A stretch of 25,731 bases of DNA from Desulfocapsa sp. GTDB lineage: Bacteria; Desulfobacterota; Desulfobulbia; Desulfobulbales; Desulfocapsaceae. This document shows, piece after piece, positions 7,644-15,408 of the stretch (position 1 is the first letter of the stretch; each line of letters begins with the position of its first letter). The stretch lies in contig JAOZLM010000005.1 of the NCBI GenBank assembly GCA_029934815.1, positions 1-25,731 on the forward strand, written 5' to 3'. The notes under the pieces are model-generated. The model was given only the letters and a program-made list of their open reading frames with translations, did not search any database and was not told where the DNA came from. The position numbers and the translations under genes were made by a program.

Positions 7644-7759
7644 AAAAATCTCCATCTTCTTCGTTGCTGTAAAATTTAAAAAATTACGACGTACCTTAGT
7701 ACGCCGAAAATATTTAAATTTTACGCGCCTTGAATATGAAGATTTTCTACGACGCCATC
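7631..7759. repeat. Intergenic near-palindromic repeat, copy 1
   Basis: The element is about 129 bp with inverted ends. The right end read on minus is GATGGCGTCGTAGAAAATCT, and the left end GATGGAACAGTAAAAAAATC is a decayed version of the same. Inner arms AAAATTTAAA and TTTAAATTTT flank a core GTACCTTAGTAC at 7691-7702. It lies between the convergent pentapeptide and response-regulator genes and may act as a bidirectional terminator hairpin. Related copies are at 14525-14650, 15409-15432 and 25679 onward. Confidence 0.8.
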
Positions 7760-7813
7760 AAATAAAGCCTTTTTCCAAAAGACACTATTTCGGAAATAAA
7801 TCAGGTTGTGATT

Positions 7814-8386
7814 CTATTCCCACTTTAAGATAATCTCTATTGCTTTGGCAACTTTTGCCTCGTCACCGGTATTATCAGCAGTCAACACATCTTCAAGGGC
7901 ATCCAGCTTCCCCTGCAGGGTGCCAGCTGTCATCTCAAGGTTTTGTATTGTGTAAGCAGCTGTTGATTCTGTAACATCCATAGCCTGCCGTAGATCTTCA
8001 GCATTCCGCATGATTGAGCGCATGGTGGAGATTTTCTCAAGACGCAGAAAAAGCTCGGTGAAATTAATGGGTTTTTCAAGATAGTCAGAAGCCCCTTTTT
8101 TCATTGCCTCAACAGCAGTATCAATAGATGAATGCGCAGTTATTAAAATTACTTCAATGTCTCGTTCCAGGTTTTTTGCAAATTCAAGAACTTCGATGCC
8201 CCCGACATCACCAGGCATCATCAGATCTGTTAGCACGACATCAACATGATTCTTTTCAAGAATATCGTTACCTACATACCCGTCTTCTGCAAGGAGCACT
8301 TCATAGTTTTCCTTTACCAGGCGTTGTTCAAGAAGCCTTCTGATTACAGGATCATCATCAACAACTAGTATTTTAAGGTCATTCAT
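7814..8386 (-). CDS. Response regulator, single receiver domain with helical tail
   Basis: The 190-aa protein carries one receiver domain (about 1-125) with acidic pocket VVDDD, phospho-acceptor Asp in VVLTDLMMPGDVGG, Thr/Ser in LITAHSS and Lys in YLEKPIN. The remaining about 65 residues look helical and have no DNA-binding or enzymatic motif. It is the last gene of the che operon, 13 nt after cheR, with a GAGG ribosome binding site. It may be the output regulator that CheA phosphorylates, or a phosphate sink, but it is longer than CheY and contains GDVGG after MMP, an insertion relative to the usual MPxMDG. I would not call it CheY without homology evidence. Confidence 0.88.
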   Translation of the reverse strand: MNDLKILVVDDDPVIRRLLEQRLVKENYEVLLAEDGYVGNDILEKNHVDVVLTDLMMPGDVGGIEVLEFAKNLERDIEVILITAHSSIDTAVEAMKKGASDYLEKPINFTELFLRLEKISTMRSIMRNAEDLRQAMDVTESTAAYTIQNLEMTAGTLQGKLDALEDVLTADNTGDEAKVAKAIEIILKWE

Positions 8387-8399
8387 TGCATTGCCTCAA

Positions 8400-9239
8400 T
8401 TATTTTTTCTGGTAAAAAATTGACCGAAGGTGTCTTTTCGGAACAAAACGGGGACAGACTCCTGTCAGTGATTCTGTGGAGCCAATAATAAGATAGCCAT
8501 CATCGGCCAGACAATCAGCCAGTTTGTTAAATAGTATTTTTCGATCCTGCAAGGTAAAGTAGATAGCGACATTACGACATAAAATTATATCATGTTTGCC
8601 AAGACCCGTGAAGGGAAGCATCAGGTTAAGTTTTCTGAAATTAACCATGCCTCTTAGCTCATCTTTGACCTTCCAGGAATCACCAAAAAGAGTGAAGTGT
8701 TTTTGAAGAGTTGGCTTGGGAAGGCCTCGTTCAATTTCAAATTTATTGTATTTCCCGTAACTGGCTTGTTTCACGACACTATCAGATATGTCAGTTCCTA
8801 AAAGTCTAAAATTATAGGAATCCAGCTGACTGCCAAGCAGATCTCTGATTGTCATGGCGACCGAATAAAGCTCCTGCCCTGTAGATGATGCAGCACTCCA
8901 TATTTTAATATTTGTTTTTAAGCGGGGAGAGGACGGGGCCCTCAGATCTATCATCTCGGGGAGAAGTTTGTTTTTTAATAAATCAAATGGGCCGGTATCA
9001 CGAAAAAAGAGTGTTTCGTTAGTTGAAATGGCGTCAATAATCTGGCGTTCGATACGTTTGCTGCCGTCTCTTTTCGCTGTTAGATGCAATTCTTCATAGG
9101 AGCTGCATCCATGTTCTTCAGCGATATTTCCTAGCCTTGTTTCAAACAGATACGATTTTGATGGGTCGAGATATATTCCTGAAATATCATGAATATATTT
9201 GCCAACACTTTTCAGTTCTGCAGGTGTTATTTTCAGCAT
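8400..9239 (-). CDS. cheR: CheR-type chemoreceptor protein-glutamate methyltransferase
   Basis: The 279-aa cytoplasmic enzyme would transfer methyl groups from S-adenosylmethionine to glutamates on chemoreceptors. An all-helical N-terminal domain (1-75) is followed by the NETLFFRD motif (74-81). The methyltransferase fold shows the SAM loop IWSAASSTGQELYS (113-126), the acidic LLGTDIS (147-152) and the CRNVAIYF motif (221-228). The SAM loop reads SSTGQE where CSTGEE is usual, and the later motif CRNVAIYF where CRNVLIYF is usual; both are mild variants. It works with the CheB encoded immediately upstream to set adaptation. The start has no strong ribosome binding site, so translation may depend on coupling to cheB, 18 nt upstream. 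Confidence 0.93.
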   Translation of the reverse strand: MLKITPAELKSVGKYIHDISGIYLDPSKSYLFETRLGNIAEEHGCSSYEELHLTAKRDGSKRIERQIIDAISTNETLFFRDTGPFDLLKNKLLPEMIDLRAPSSPRLKTNIKIWSAASSTGQELYSVAMTIRDLLGSQLDSYNFRLLGTDISDSVVKQASYGKYNKFEIERGLPKPTLQKHFTLFGDSWKVKDELRGMVNFRKLNLMLPFTGLGKHDIILCRNVAIYFTLQDRKILFNKLADCLADDGYLIIGSTESLTGVCPRFVPKRHLRSIFYQKK

Positions 9240-9257
9240 TATTATGAAATTGCCATC

Positions 9258-10394
9258 TTAGCGGACGGTCTTGACGATTTCGTCGGCTATTTTATTCAAT
9301 GGTGCTATAACATCAGCAAGACCTGATTCGATTGGAGCTTTCGGCATGCCAAAAACTACGCAACTCGATTCATCCTGAGCGATAATTGTAGCTCCTTTTT
9401 GATTAAGTATCTGCAGACCTTTTGTACCATCACTTCCCATACCTGTCATTATGACAGCAGTTGTTCGCCCAACATAATAGTCGCCTACTGAACGAAACAG
9501 ATAATCAGCAGAAGGGCGGCAGGCATTTTCAGGCGGATCCTGAGTGATTTTAATTTGTCGGTTTGTACCATCAGCACTGGCCACAAGTTTCATTTGTTTG
9601 CCACCTGGTGCAATATACACAGTATTATTTTGGAGAGGCTCTCTGTCTTCTGCCTCCTTAACTGTCAGGGCACATTTTGCATTAAGGCTTGTGGCAAGAG
9701 ACTTTGTGAAAACGGGTGGCATATGCTGTACAATAACTACTGGCACACCAAGATCTCCAGGAAGTTTTGGTAGCATCTGGGTGAGGGCATTAGGCCCACC
9801 TGTTGAAATACCGATGGCTACAATCTCAGATTTACTTTTTCTTATGGCAGGTTTTGTACTTTTGCTTCCCGTCAACGGTGCAGCAGCTTTTTTAGTTAAT
9901 GATCGCAAGGGTTTTCGTTGAACCGCTGCTGTGCTTTTTTGAAATCGTCCCTTCTTACTTAATAGGGAAGATGCATTTCTCGATAACTTGAATTCTCTGA
10001 TAATTGGGAGTAATGCCTGTTTAAGCTGATTTTTACTTTCTGCCTGGTTTTTAGACTGAGGTTTTAAAATAAAATCAAAGGCTCCCAGTTCCAAGGCCTT
10101 CATGGTCATATGACCGCCATCGGTGGTCAGCGTGGAAACCATTACTGCCCCAACGTTTGAATGACTCTTCTGCAGTTCACCCAGAACTTCGATGCCATTC
10201 ATTACTGGCATCTCAATGTCCAAAGTCAGCAAGTCAGGTTTCAGGGTCGCAATTTTAGACATTGCAATTTTGCCATTATGGGCAACGCCAACCACCTCAA
10301 CACCAGGAATTTCAGAGAGGACATCCGATACAGCTTTTCGGTAAACAATTGTATCATCTACTACCAATACTCGTAGTTTTTTGCCTATTATCAT
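9258..10394 (-). CDS. cheB: CheB protein-glutamate methylesterase/glutaminase
   Basis: The 378-aa enzyme demethylates or deamidates chemoreceptors after phosphorylation by CheA. The receiver domain (5-125) has pocket VVDDT, phospho-Asp59 in LTLDIEMPVMNG and Lys111 in FILKPQ. A basic, Ser/Lys-rich linker follows (about 135-190), then the methylesterase domain with the catalytic triad Ser197 (GISTGGP), His224 (VQHMPP) and Asp322 (MTGMGSDG). The ATG follows the cheW TAA with no gap and has no evident ribosome binding site of its own, so translation is probably coupled to cheW. It sits between cheW and cheR in the operon. Confidence 0.95.
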   Translation of the reverse strand: MIIGKKLRVLVVDDTIVYRKAVSDVLSEIPGVEVVGVAHNGKIAMSKIATLKPDLLTLDIEMPVMNGIEVLGELQKSHSNVGAVMVSTLTTDGGHMTMKALELGAFDFILKPQSKNQAESKNQLKQALLPIIREFKLSRNASSLLSKKGRFQKSTAAVQRKPLRSLTKKAAAPLTGSKSTKPAIRKSKSEIVAIGISTGGPNALTQMLPKLPGDLGVPVVIVQHMPPVFTKSLATSLNAKCALTVKEAEDREPLQNNTVYIAPGGKQMKLVASADGTNRQIKITQDPPENACRPSADYLFRSVGDYYVGRTTAVIMTGMGSDGTKGLQILNQKGATIIAQDESSCVVFGMPKAPIESGLADVIAPLNKIADEIVKTVR

Positions 10395-10856
10395 TTATTT
10401 TTTTTCGTCCATTTTTAATACTTTTTCAACATCCAGAATTCCAATAAGTTTATTCTTCATTTTGTAAACACCAGTGAAGAATTCCCCCTGAATACCTCCC
10501 ATATTGGAAGGCGGTGGCTCAAACTTATCTTTATCAGCCTGCACCACATCACTTATCTGTTTTACCATAAGGCCGATATGTTCACCCCTGGAGTTGACAA
10601 TTATATTTCTTGGATCCTGACTCATGTCAGTTTCGCCAAGTCCTAATTTCTTTCCCAGATCGATACTCGTGATAATCTGTCCACGCAGATTTAAAATACC
10701 TAAAACATAACTTGGAGCCTGTGGTACCGATGTCATATCAATAAGTTTATTTATCTCCTGGATTGTAAGAATATCCATTCCACAGAGGGCATCTCCAACC
10801 AGAAAAGTTGATAATTCTATAAGATTCTGATTGAGTTGCGTACTGGTATTATCCAT
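10395..10856 (-). CDS. cheW: CheW coupling protein
   Basis: The 153-aa protein is a single CheW domain that would link CheA to chemoreceptors in a signalling array. Family features are visible: FLVGDALCGMDILTIQEI, then VLGILNLRGQIITSIDLGKKLG and a C-terminal FTGVYKMKNKLIGILDVEKVL. The AGGAGAGAG ribosome binding site is well placed before the ATG at 10856. It lies 63 nt after cheA and directly abuts cheB. Confidence 0.94.
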   Translation of the reverse strand: MDNTSTQLNQNLIELSTFLVGDALCGMDILTIQEINKLIDMTSVPQAPSYVLGILNLRGQIITSIDLGKKLGLGETDMSQDPRNIIVNSRGEHIGLMVKQISDVVQADKDKFEPPPSNMGGIQGEFFTGVYKMKNKLIGILDVEKVLKMDEKK

Positions 10857-10919
10857 TTTGACTCTCTCCTGCTGTAAACGTTACTGCTGTAGGATACCGG
10901 GCGTAACGTAAAATGGCGA

Positions 10920-13787
10920 TTAATGGTTTTGCTTCACATAGTGATGAACGGAAGCCATTAATTTTTCTTTGTCAAGTTTGATGTGATACTCATCGACACC
11001 TACAGCTTTGCCTTTTGCCACGTCTTCTTCTCCGGCAAGAGTAGTGAGAGCAATAACTGGTATATCTTTAAATCTTGCATCTTTACGGATCGTTTCAGTA
11101 AGTTGAAAACCATTCATGTTTGGCATTTCAATATCAGTTACTACCATGGTAATCTCATCACCATGTTCCTGAAGAAGATCCCAGGCAATAGCGCCATCTT
11201 CACCTGCAATCACCTCATAACCTGATTCCGTCATGTAATTGCAAACCTGAGTCCTGAAAAAGTTAGAATCTTCAGCGATGAGAATAGTTGGTACGGAACC
11301 GCCTTCTTCCGCAACTTCGAATACTTCCTGGTCCTCAAACCATTCAGGAAGTAGTGTGCTGACGATTTCATGTATATCAACCAGCATTGTTGTTTGTCCT
11401 TCAATAATGGTTGAACCCATAATACCTGTTTGATTAAGCGTTACGTCATCAATGGTAACGTTGATCTGGAGTGCATCAATCGGACCGATGGCAAGGAGTC
11501 CAATAATCTGGCTGGCAATGTTAAAGACAATTACCAGCAGGTCATCATTATCAGCTAGGGGTTGCACCATTGCAACATCGTCCACTGTGATTAATGAGAT
11601 ACTGCCACCTCTGTATTGCATGACACGTTTACCACCCAGTTCCTCAATGTCAGATCGTTTGATTTTTTCAATACGTTCAACCTGATTGAGTGGAACAGCA
11701 AATTGCTCTGCTTCGGAACTACGGAAGGTGAGTAGTGCCTGTTTGTCCTTTTTGGCTTTGATCTTTTCCTCTGCGGCGTGTGCAACTTCTGCTGCTCTGT
11801 CTGAACCGTCCATAGATGTAAGATCAGCCATAATAGAGATGTTCGTTACATCGAGAATGAGTGCAATGCGTCCATCACCCATTATCGTTGCTCCGGCATA
11901 TCCTTTACAGGTTTGCAAGTGCTTTCCAAGTGGCTTGATAACGATTTCTTCAGAATCCTGAAGTTTGTCAACAATCAGGCCATATTTAATAGAACCATTT
12001 GTAACCACAACAACATTCAACGCACTGGCAGCAGCAATGCGACGATCTTCAGGTTCACGTGAACCACTTTCGGTAGCTACGTTTTCGCTGGAGGATTCTG
12101 TATCAAGACCTCTGCGATCTGAGATACGTTCTCTTCTGTCATCCTGCCGTTCCAAACTGTCCGTATCTATATAGGTTCGTTCTATTCCAAGAACGTCTGA
12201 AAGTCTTATAAGGGGGAGCAGGTTTCCACGGAGGCGAACAACCTCTGCATTACCGACTCTTTCCACTCGGTCTTTCACTTGAGAGGCTGGTATCCTAAGG
12301 AGTTCTTCAAGATTAACCTGAGGAATTGCATACCGTTCCCCGCCGGTCATAATGATCTGACATGGAATGATGGCCAGGGTTAATGGAAGTTTGATTGATA
12401 TGGTGGTTCCCATCCCAATTTCTGAGATGATATCAACCTGTCCGCCTAACTGGTCAAGGTTAGTTTTAACAACATCCATCCCAACGCCACGTCCGGATAC
12501 GTCGGTAACCTCTTTTGCCATGGAAAAGCCCGGAAGGAAAATCAGGTTGACTTTGTCCTGGGTTGACATGCCCTGAACCTGCTCCTGAGTGAGCAAGTCT
12601 TTTTCTATGGCTTTTGAGGCAAGGAGATCACCATCAAGACCTTTACCGTCATCGGTTATTTCTATAACAACTTGCCCCGCAGCATGATACGCTTTTAGCG
12701 TTACGGTACCTTTTGCCGGTTTGCCGGCAGCTATTCGATCAGCAGGGGTTTCAACTCCGTGATCCACAGAATTTCGAATGAGATGGGTCAGGGGATCATT
12801 GATAGACTCGATGATTGTTTTATCAAGCTCTACATCTTTGCCAACAATGATAAGATCCATTTCCTTTTTAAGCTTGCTGGAAAGATCTCTTACAACCCTT
12901 GGGAATTTGCCAAAAACATTTCCTATTGGCTGCATCCGGGTGAGCATGATTGCTTCCTGAAGCTCAGATGTGATCAAATCGATTCGTTGACCGACACTTT
13001 CAGCATTGCGAACATCATCGGAAGCAATTGTTTGCAGGAGTTGATTCCTGCTTAAAACCAGTTCACCGGCAAGCGTCATTAACGAGTCAAGAAGACTTAC
13101 ATGAACACGAATACTGGAATCTAGTTTTACTTTTGCGGCCGGTTTTTTTTCAGCTGCCTGCGCAGTTGGTTTAGGTTTGGGAGCAGGCTTTGGTTTCGGT
13201 GGCGGTGACGCTACTGGTTCTGGTGTAGCCGCCACAACTTCCGGCTCAGGCTCAGGTTCAGGCTCAATTTCTGCAACTGGCTCAGGAGCAGCTTCGGTTT
13301 CAAGGTTAGGAGGCGCTTCCACTTCAGGAGTTGTTTCTTCTGAAGTTTCAATAGGTGGGCTGATATCTTCAGTTGCAGTTGCCTCTACAGGAGGTGCCGC
13401 GTCACCTTTATAAATGGCATCCAAAGGTACCACGTGCTCTTCAATGTTATAATCGTTTGAGTTATTAACATCTTCGATCATAGTATTCAGCTTATCTGAG
13501 CTTTGCAGCAGCACATTGATGATTTCAGGAGTGGGAACCAGCTTACAGCTCCGTATCAACCCCAAAACATTCTCCATGGCATGGGCAAGATCCTGAATAA
13601 CGGTAAGTCCCATAAAACCGGCACCACCCTTAATGGAATGCGCTGCACGGAATACTTTATTGACAAGGTCTTCATCAATGTTTTCGCCACCTTCTTCAAT
13701 TTCAAGGAGGTCATTTTCAATGTCGGCCAGATGTTCAAGTGATTCTTCTATAAAACCCTGGAGTATTTCATCATCTTCAATTTGCAT
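10920..13787 (-). CDS. cheA: Hybrid CheA histidine kinase (HPt, catalytic core, two CheW-like domains, receiver)
   Basis: This 955-aa chemosensory kinase is longer than classical CheA (about 650-700 aa). It begins with an HPt domain (1-105, His50 in RAAHSIKGGAG). A Glu/Pro/Lys/Ala-rich linker (about 130-225) replaces any recognisable CheY-binding P2 domain. The dimerisation and HATPase domains follow, with N box DPLTHLIRNSVDHGVE, G1 ITDDGKGLD and G2 GRGVGMDVVKTNLDQLGG. The first CheW-like domain carries a charged insert full of Asp, Arg and Glu (QDDRRERISDRR). A second CheW-like domain follows, then a C-terminal receiver with phospho-Asp in VVTDIEMPNMNG and Lys in YHIKLDKEK. The attached receiver suggests intramolecular phosphotransfer or a sink, as in FrzE-like and alternative-function systems. 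AAGGAG precedes the ATG. It is the first gene of the che operon. Confidence 0.95.
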   Translation of the reverse strand: MQIEDDEILQGFIEESLEHLADIENDLLEIEEGGENIDEDLVNKVFRAAHSIKGGAGFMGLTVIQDLAHAMENVLGLIRSCKLVPTPEIINVLLQSSDKLNTMIEDVNNSNDYNIEEHVVPLDAIYKGDAAPPVEATATEDISPPIETSEETTPEVEAPPNLETEAAPEPVAEIEPEPEPEPEVVAATPEPVASPPPKPKPAPKPKPTAQAAEKKPAAKVKLDSSIRVHVSLLDSLMTLAGELVLSRNQLLQTIASDDVRNAESVGQRIDLITSELQEAIMLTRMQPIGNVFGKFPRVVRDLSSKLKKEMDLIIVGKDVELDKTIIESINDPLTHLIRNSVDHGVETPADRIAAGKPAKGTVTLKAYHAAGQVVIEITDDGKGLDGDLLASKAIEKDLLTQEQVQGMSTQDKVNLIFLPGFSMAKEVTDVSGRGVGMDVVKTNLDQLGGQVDIISEIGMGTTISIKLPLTLAIIPCQIIMTGGERYAIPQVNLEELLRIPASQVKDRVERVGNAEVVRLRGNLLPLIRLSDVLGIERTYIDTDSLERQDDRRERISDRRGLDTESSSENVATESGSREPEDRRIAAASALNVVVVTNGSIKYGLIVDKLQDSEEIVIKPLGKHLQTCKGYAGATIMGDGRIALILDVTNISIMADLTSMDGSDRAAEVAHAAEEKIKAKKDKQALLTFRSSEAEQFAVPLNQVERIEKIKRSDIEELGGKRVMQYRGGSISLITVDDVAMVQPLADNDDLLVIVFNIASQIIGLLAIGPIDALQINVTIDDVTLNQTGIMGSTIIEGQTTMLVDIHEIVSTLLPEWFEDQEVFEVAEEGGSVPTILIAEDSNFFRTQVCNYMTESGYEVIAGEDGAIAWDLLQEHGDEITMVVTDIEMPNMNGFQLTETIRKDARFKDIPVIALTTLAGEEDVAKGKAVGVDEYHIKLDKEKLMASVHHYVKQNH

Positions 13788-13821
13788 ATACCTGCTCCTT
13801 CAAGCAAATAGAGGGACGTTA

Positions 13822-13850
13822 TTGAGAGAAGTGCCATGGCAATTCCTCAA
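13822..13850. promoter_or_regulatory. Imperfect inverted repeat upstream of cheA
   Basis: The arms TTGAGAGAAGTGCCA and TGGCAATTCCTCAA match with one base inserted and one mismatch, centred on the palindrome TGCCATGGCA. It lies 35-63 nt upstream of the cheA start. Because there is almost no loop, a DNA-bound dimer is more likely than an RNA hairpin. No matching -35/-10 pair was found with confidence nearby. Confidence 0.4.
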
Positions 13851-14000
13851 CCTTCTCGCGAAATCAGGAGATTTCTAAAATGAACTAACTAATTCTATAC
13901 ATAGGGATCTTTGAATGTACAGGGAATTTTTAAAAAAAGATTTGCAGCTGAAGGGAAAAATAGTCGGGAGGGAAGGTGTCAGGACGATTTGTCAGGAGGT

Positions 14001-14036
14001 TAACAAGAGCCATGCATATAAACATGGCTCTTGTTA
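14001..14036 (-). terminator. Long hairpin after the FKBP gene, probable terminator
   Basis: TAACAAGAGCCATG and CATGGCTCTTGTTA form a perfect 14-bp stem with an 8-nt loop, 15 nt after the FKBP stop on the minus strand. The tract after the stem is not U-rich in that direction, so termination efficiency is uncertain. The hairpin may instead protect the 3' end or separate the gene from cheA downstream. Confidence 0.65.
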
Positions 14037-14050
14037 AAAATTAAATGTGT

Positions 14051-14491
14051 TTATTTGATTCCAACAATTTTAATCTCATAATTCAAAGGATGACCAGCAA
14101 GAGGATGGTTGTAGTCAACGGTTATAATATCATTGGCGACTTCAACAATTGTTACAGGTACCTGATGCGTCACACCGTCATGTTCCATGTTCATGGATAA
14201 AACCAGTCCAACTTTAGGCTCGATTTTATCAGTAAATTGAGATTTTTGAATCTGTTGAAGAAGATCTGCCCGGCGAATTCCGTATTCACCTTCTTCTGCT
14301 GTTAATGTAACTTTACGCATTTCCCCAACCTGCATACCAATAAGGTTTCTTTTATATGGGCGTGCAGTTTTTTCGTCGCCAAGGTCAATCTCTTTAGGGT
14401 CTGATTCTTTAATGGTTTCAAAAACAGTCTCATTATCGAGAGTGCCTACATAGCTGACCAGAACGGTATCGTTTTCTTCTACTTGTTTCAT
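14051..14491 (-). CDS. FKBP-type peptidyl-prolyl isomerase, SlyD-like
   Basis: The 146-aa protein would catalyse cis-trans isomerisation of prolyl bonds and act as a folding chaperone. The N-terminal FKBP strand VLVSYVGTLDNETVFET, the insert-in-flap chaperone region (about 65-120) and the C-terminal signature VDYNHPLAGHPLNYEIKIV fit the SlyD family. It lacks the His-rich metal-binding tail of Escherichia coli SlyD. No signal peptide is seen, so it should be cytoplasmic. AGGAG lies 12 nt before the ATG, a longer spacing than usual. On minus a perfect TATAAT at 14497-14502 lies only 5 nt before the ATG. If it is a -10 element, the transcript would be nearly leaderless; no -35 is visible. Confidence 0.9.
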   Translation of the reverse strand: MKQVEENDTVLVSYVGTLDNETVFETIKESDPKEIDLGDEKTARPYKRNLIGMQVGEMRKVTLTAEEGEYGIRRADLLQQIQKSQFTDKIEPKVGLVLSMNMEHDGVTHQVPVTIVEVANDIITVDYNHPLAGHPLNYEIKIVGIK

Positions 14492-14524
14492 CGGGTATTA
14501 TAACTCCTGAATGGAAGGAATATT

Positions 14525-14650
14525 GATGGCGTCGTAAAAATTCTTCATCTTCTTCGTCACTGAAATTTTGCTGTCGTTACGACGTACTTAAGTACGCCAT
14601 ACTCCATCAAACTTACGTTCCTCGAATATGAAGTTTTTTACTTAGCCATC
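14525..14650. repeat. Intergenic near-palindromic repeat, copy 2
   Basis: This is a full-length element of 126 bp. The left end GATGGCGTCGTAAAAATTCT and the right end, GATGGCTAAGTAAAAAACTT read on minus, are inverted copies. The centre holds the perfect palindrome GTACTTAAGTAC at 14584-14595 in the context ACGACGTAC...GTACGCC, the same as in copy 1. It sits upstream of the FKBP gene and of the promoters of the his unit. Confidence 0.85.
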
Positions 14651-14690
14651 AGAAAAATTAATTTTTACGAGCTTATCAAAATTGAGTGTT

Positions 14691-14733
14691 AACTGAATGT
14701 TCAGTTGACTAGAACCCTATTAATCTATACTAT
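14691..14733 (+). promoter_or_regulatory. Promoter candidate P1 with overlapping palindromic operator
   Basis: TTGACT at 14705-14710 and TACTAT at 14728-14733 are separated by 17 nt. A perfect palindrome AACTGAA-TG-TTCAGTT spans 14691-14706, overlapping the first two bases of the -35 element. This arrangement is typical of a regulator site. It faces the small cysteine protein and hisI. Confidence 0.5.
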
Positions 14734-14775
14734 CACTGTTCCTTTGGCAATAATTTGCGATAAGAAAGCAGCTTC

Positions 14776-14804
14776 TTGACAATTTTTCCAGAGAGTCATA
14801 CATT
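14776..14804 (+). promoter_or_regulatory. Promoter candidate P2 of the his unit
   Basis: A perfect -35 TTGACA (14776-14781) and a TACATT -10 (14799-14804) are separated by the ideal 17 nt. Transcription would start near 14811, about 55 nt before the first ATG of the small cysteine protein gene. Confidence 0.6.
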
Positions 14805-14865
14805 GCAGGACTTTTTATATACTCATTTCGTTTCGATATAAATACTTTTCAGGTTGCATGGAAAA

Positions 14866-15030
14866 ATGATATTACAATGCGAAAAATTTAAGGAAACAAT
14901 GGACTCAGAAGAGGCAGAGTGCCGTCATCCTGATGATTACTGCCCGACAAGAACATCATGTATGATTCAGTATATGGAAAAAGAACGAAAACGTGAAGAA
15001 GCCCGCAAAGAGAAAACAAATGACGATTGA
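14866..15030 (+). CDS. Small four-cysteine protein upstream of hisI
   Basis: The 54-aa protein reads MILQCEKFKETMDSEE, then AECRHPDDYCPTRTSCMIQY, then a charged helical tail rich in Lys, Arg and Glu. Cysteines 5, 19, 26 and 32 could bind zinc or an iron-sulfur cluster; this is inference. The gene is supported by two promoter candidates just upstream, its overlap of 11 nt with hisI, and a non-random composition. An internal ATG at 14899, preceded by AAGGA, is an alternative start that would lose Cys5. I know of no firm function. It may be co-translated with hisI. Confidence 0.6.
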   Translation: MILQCEKFKETMDSEEAECRHPDDYCPTRTSCMIQYMEKERKREEARKEKTNDD

Positions 15031-15403
15031 ACTTGATTTTGCCAAAAGTGAGGATGGCCTGTTACCTGCAATTGTACAGGATGCTGCAAGTGGTGAGGTT
15101 TTAATGCTTGCCTATATAAATAAAGAGTCCTGGGAAAAAAGCATAACAACCGGAAAGGCCCATTTCTGGAGTCGTTCAAGACAGCAACTCTGGTTGAAAG
15201 GTGAGTCGTCTGGACATGTACAGCTTATAAAAGAAATACTGGTTGATTGTGATCAGGACACAGTGGTTTTCAAGGTTGAGCAGATTGGTGGTGCCGCCTG
15301 TCATAAAGGATATGGCTCCTGTTTTTATCGTCTGGTTGAGGAAGGCGGTCTTCGTATCATAAGCGAACGTGTCTTTGATCCGGCAGTGGTATATAAAAAG
15401 TAA
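15020..15403 (+). CDS. hisI: Phosphoribosyl-AMP cyclohydrolase (histidine biosynthesis)
   Basis: The 127-aa enzyme opens the adenine ring of phosphoribosyl-AMP, the third step of histidine synthesis. Family motifs are clear: EVLMLAYINKESWEKSI, then TGKAHFWSRSRQQLWLKGESSGH, the metal-binding VDCDQDTV and the Cys-His site GGAACHKGYGSCFY. It is the single-domain cyclohydrolase form without a fused HisE. I chose the ATG at 15020; an upstream in-frame GTG at 14993 would add nine basic residues inside the small cysteine gene. There is no strong ribosome binding site, so coupling to the upstream overlapping gene is likely. hisG follows after a 90-nt gap containing a half repeat. Confidence 0.93.
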   Translation: MTIELDFAKSEDGLLPAIVQDAASGEVLMLAYINKESWEKSITTGKAHFWSRSRQQLWLKGESSGHVQLIKEILVDCDQDTVVFKVEQIGGAACHKGYGSCFYRLVEEGGLRIISERVFDPAVVYKK

Positions 15404-15408
15404 ATAAT

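Noticed and set aside
7631..7759. Repeat element as a CRISPR repeat or insertion sequence
   Set aside because: There is a single copy at each site, with no spacer series and no transposase frame; it is a dispersed palindromic element.
13177..13413. Gly/Ser-rich open frame antisense to the cheA linker
   Set aside because: It mirrors the Pro/Glu/Lys linker of CheA and has no start signals.
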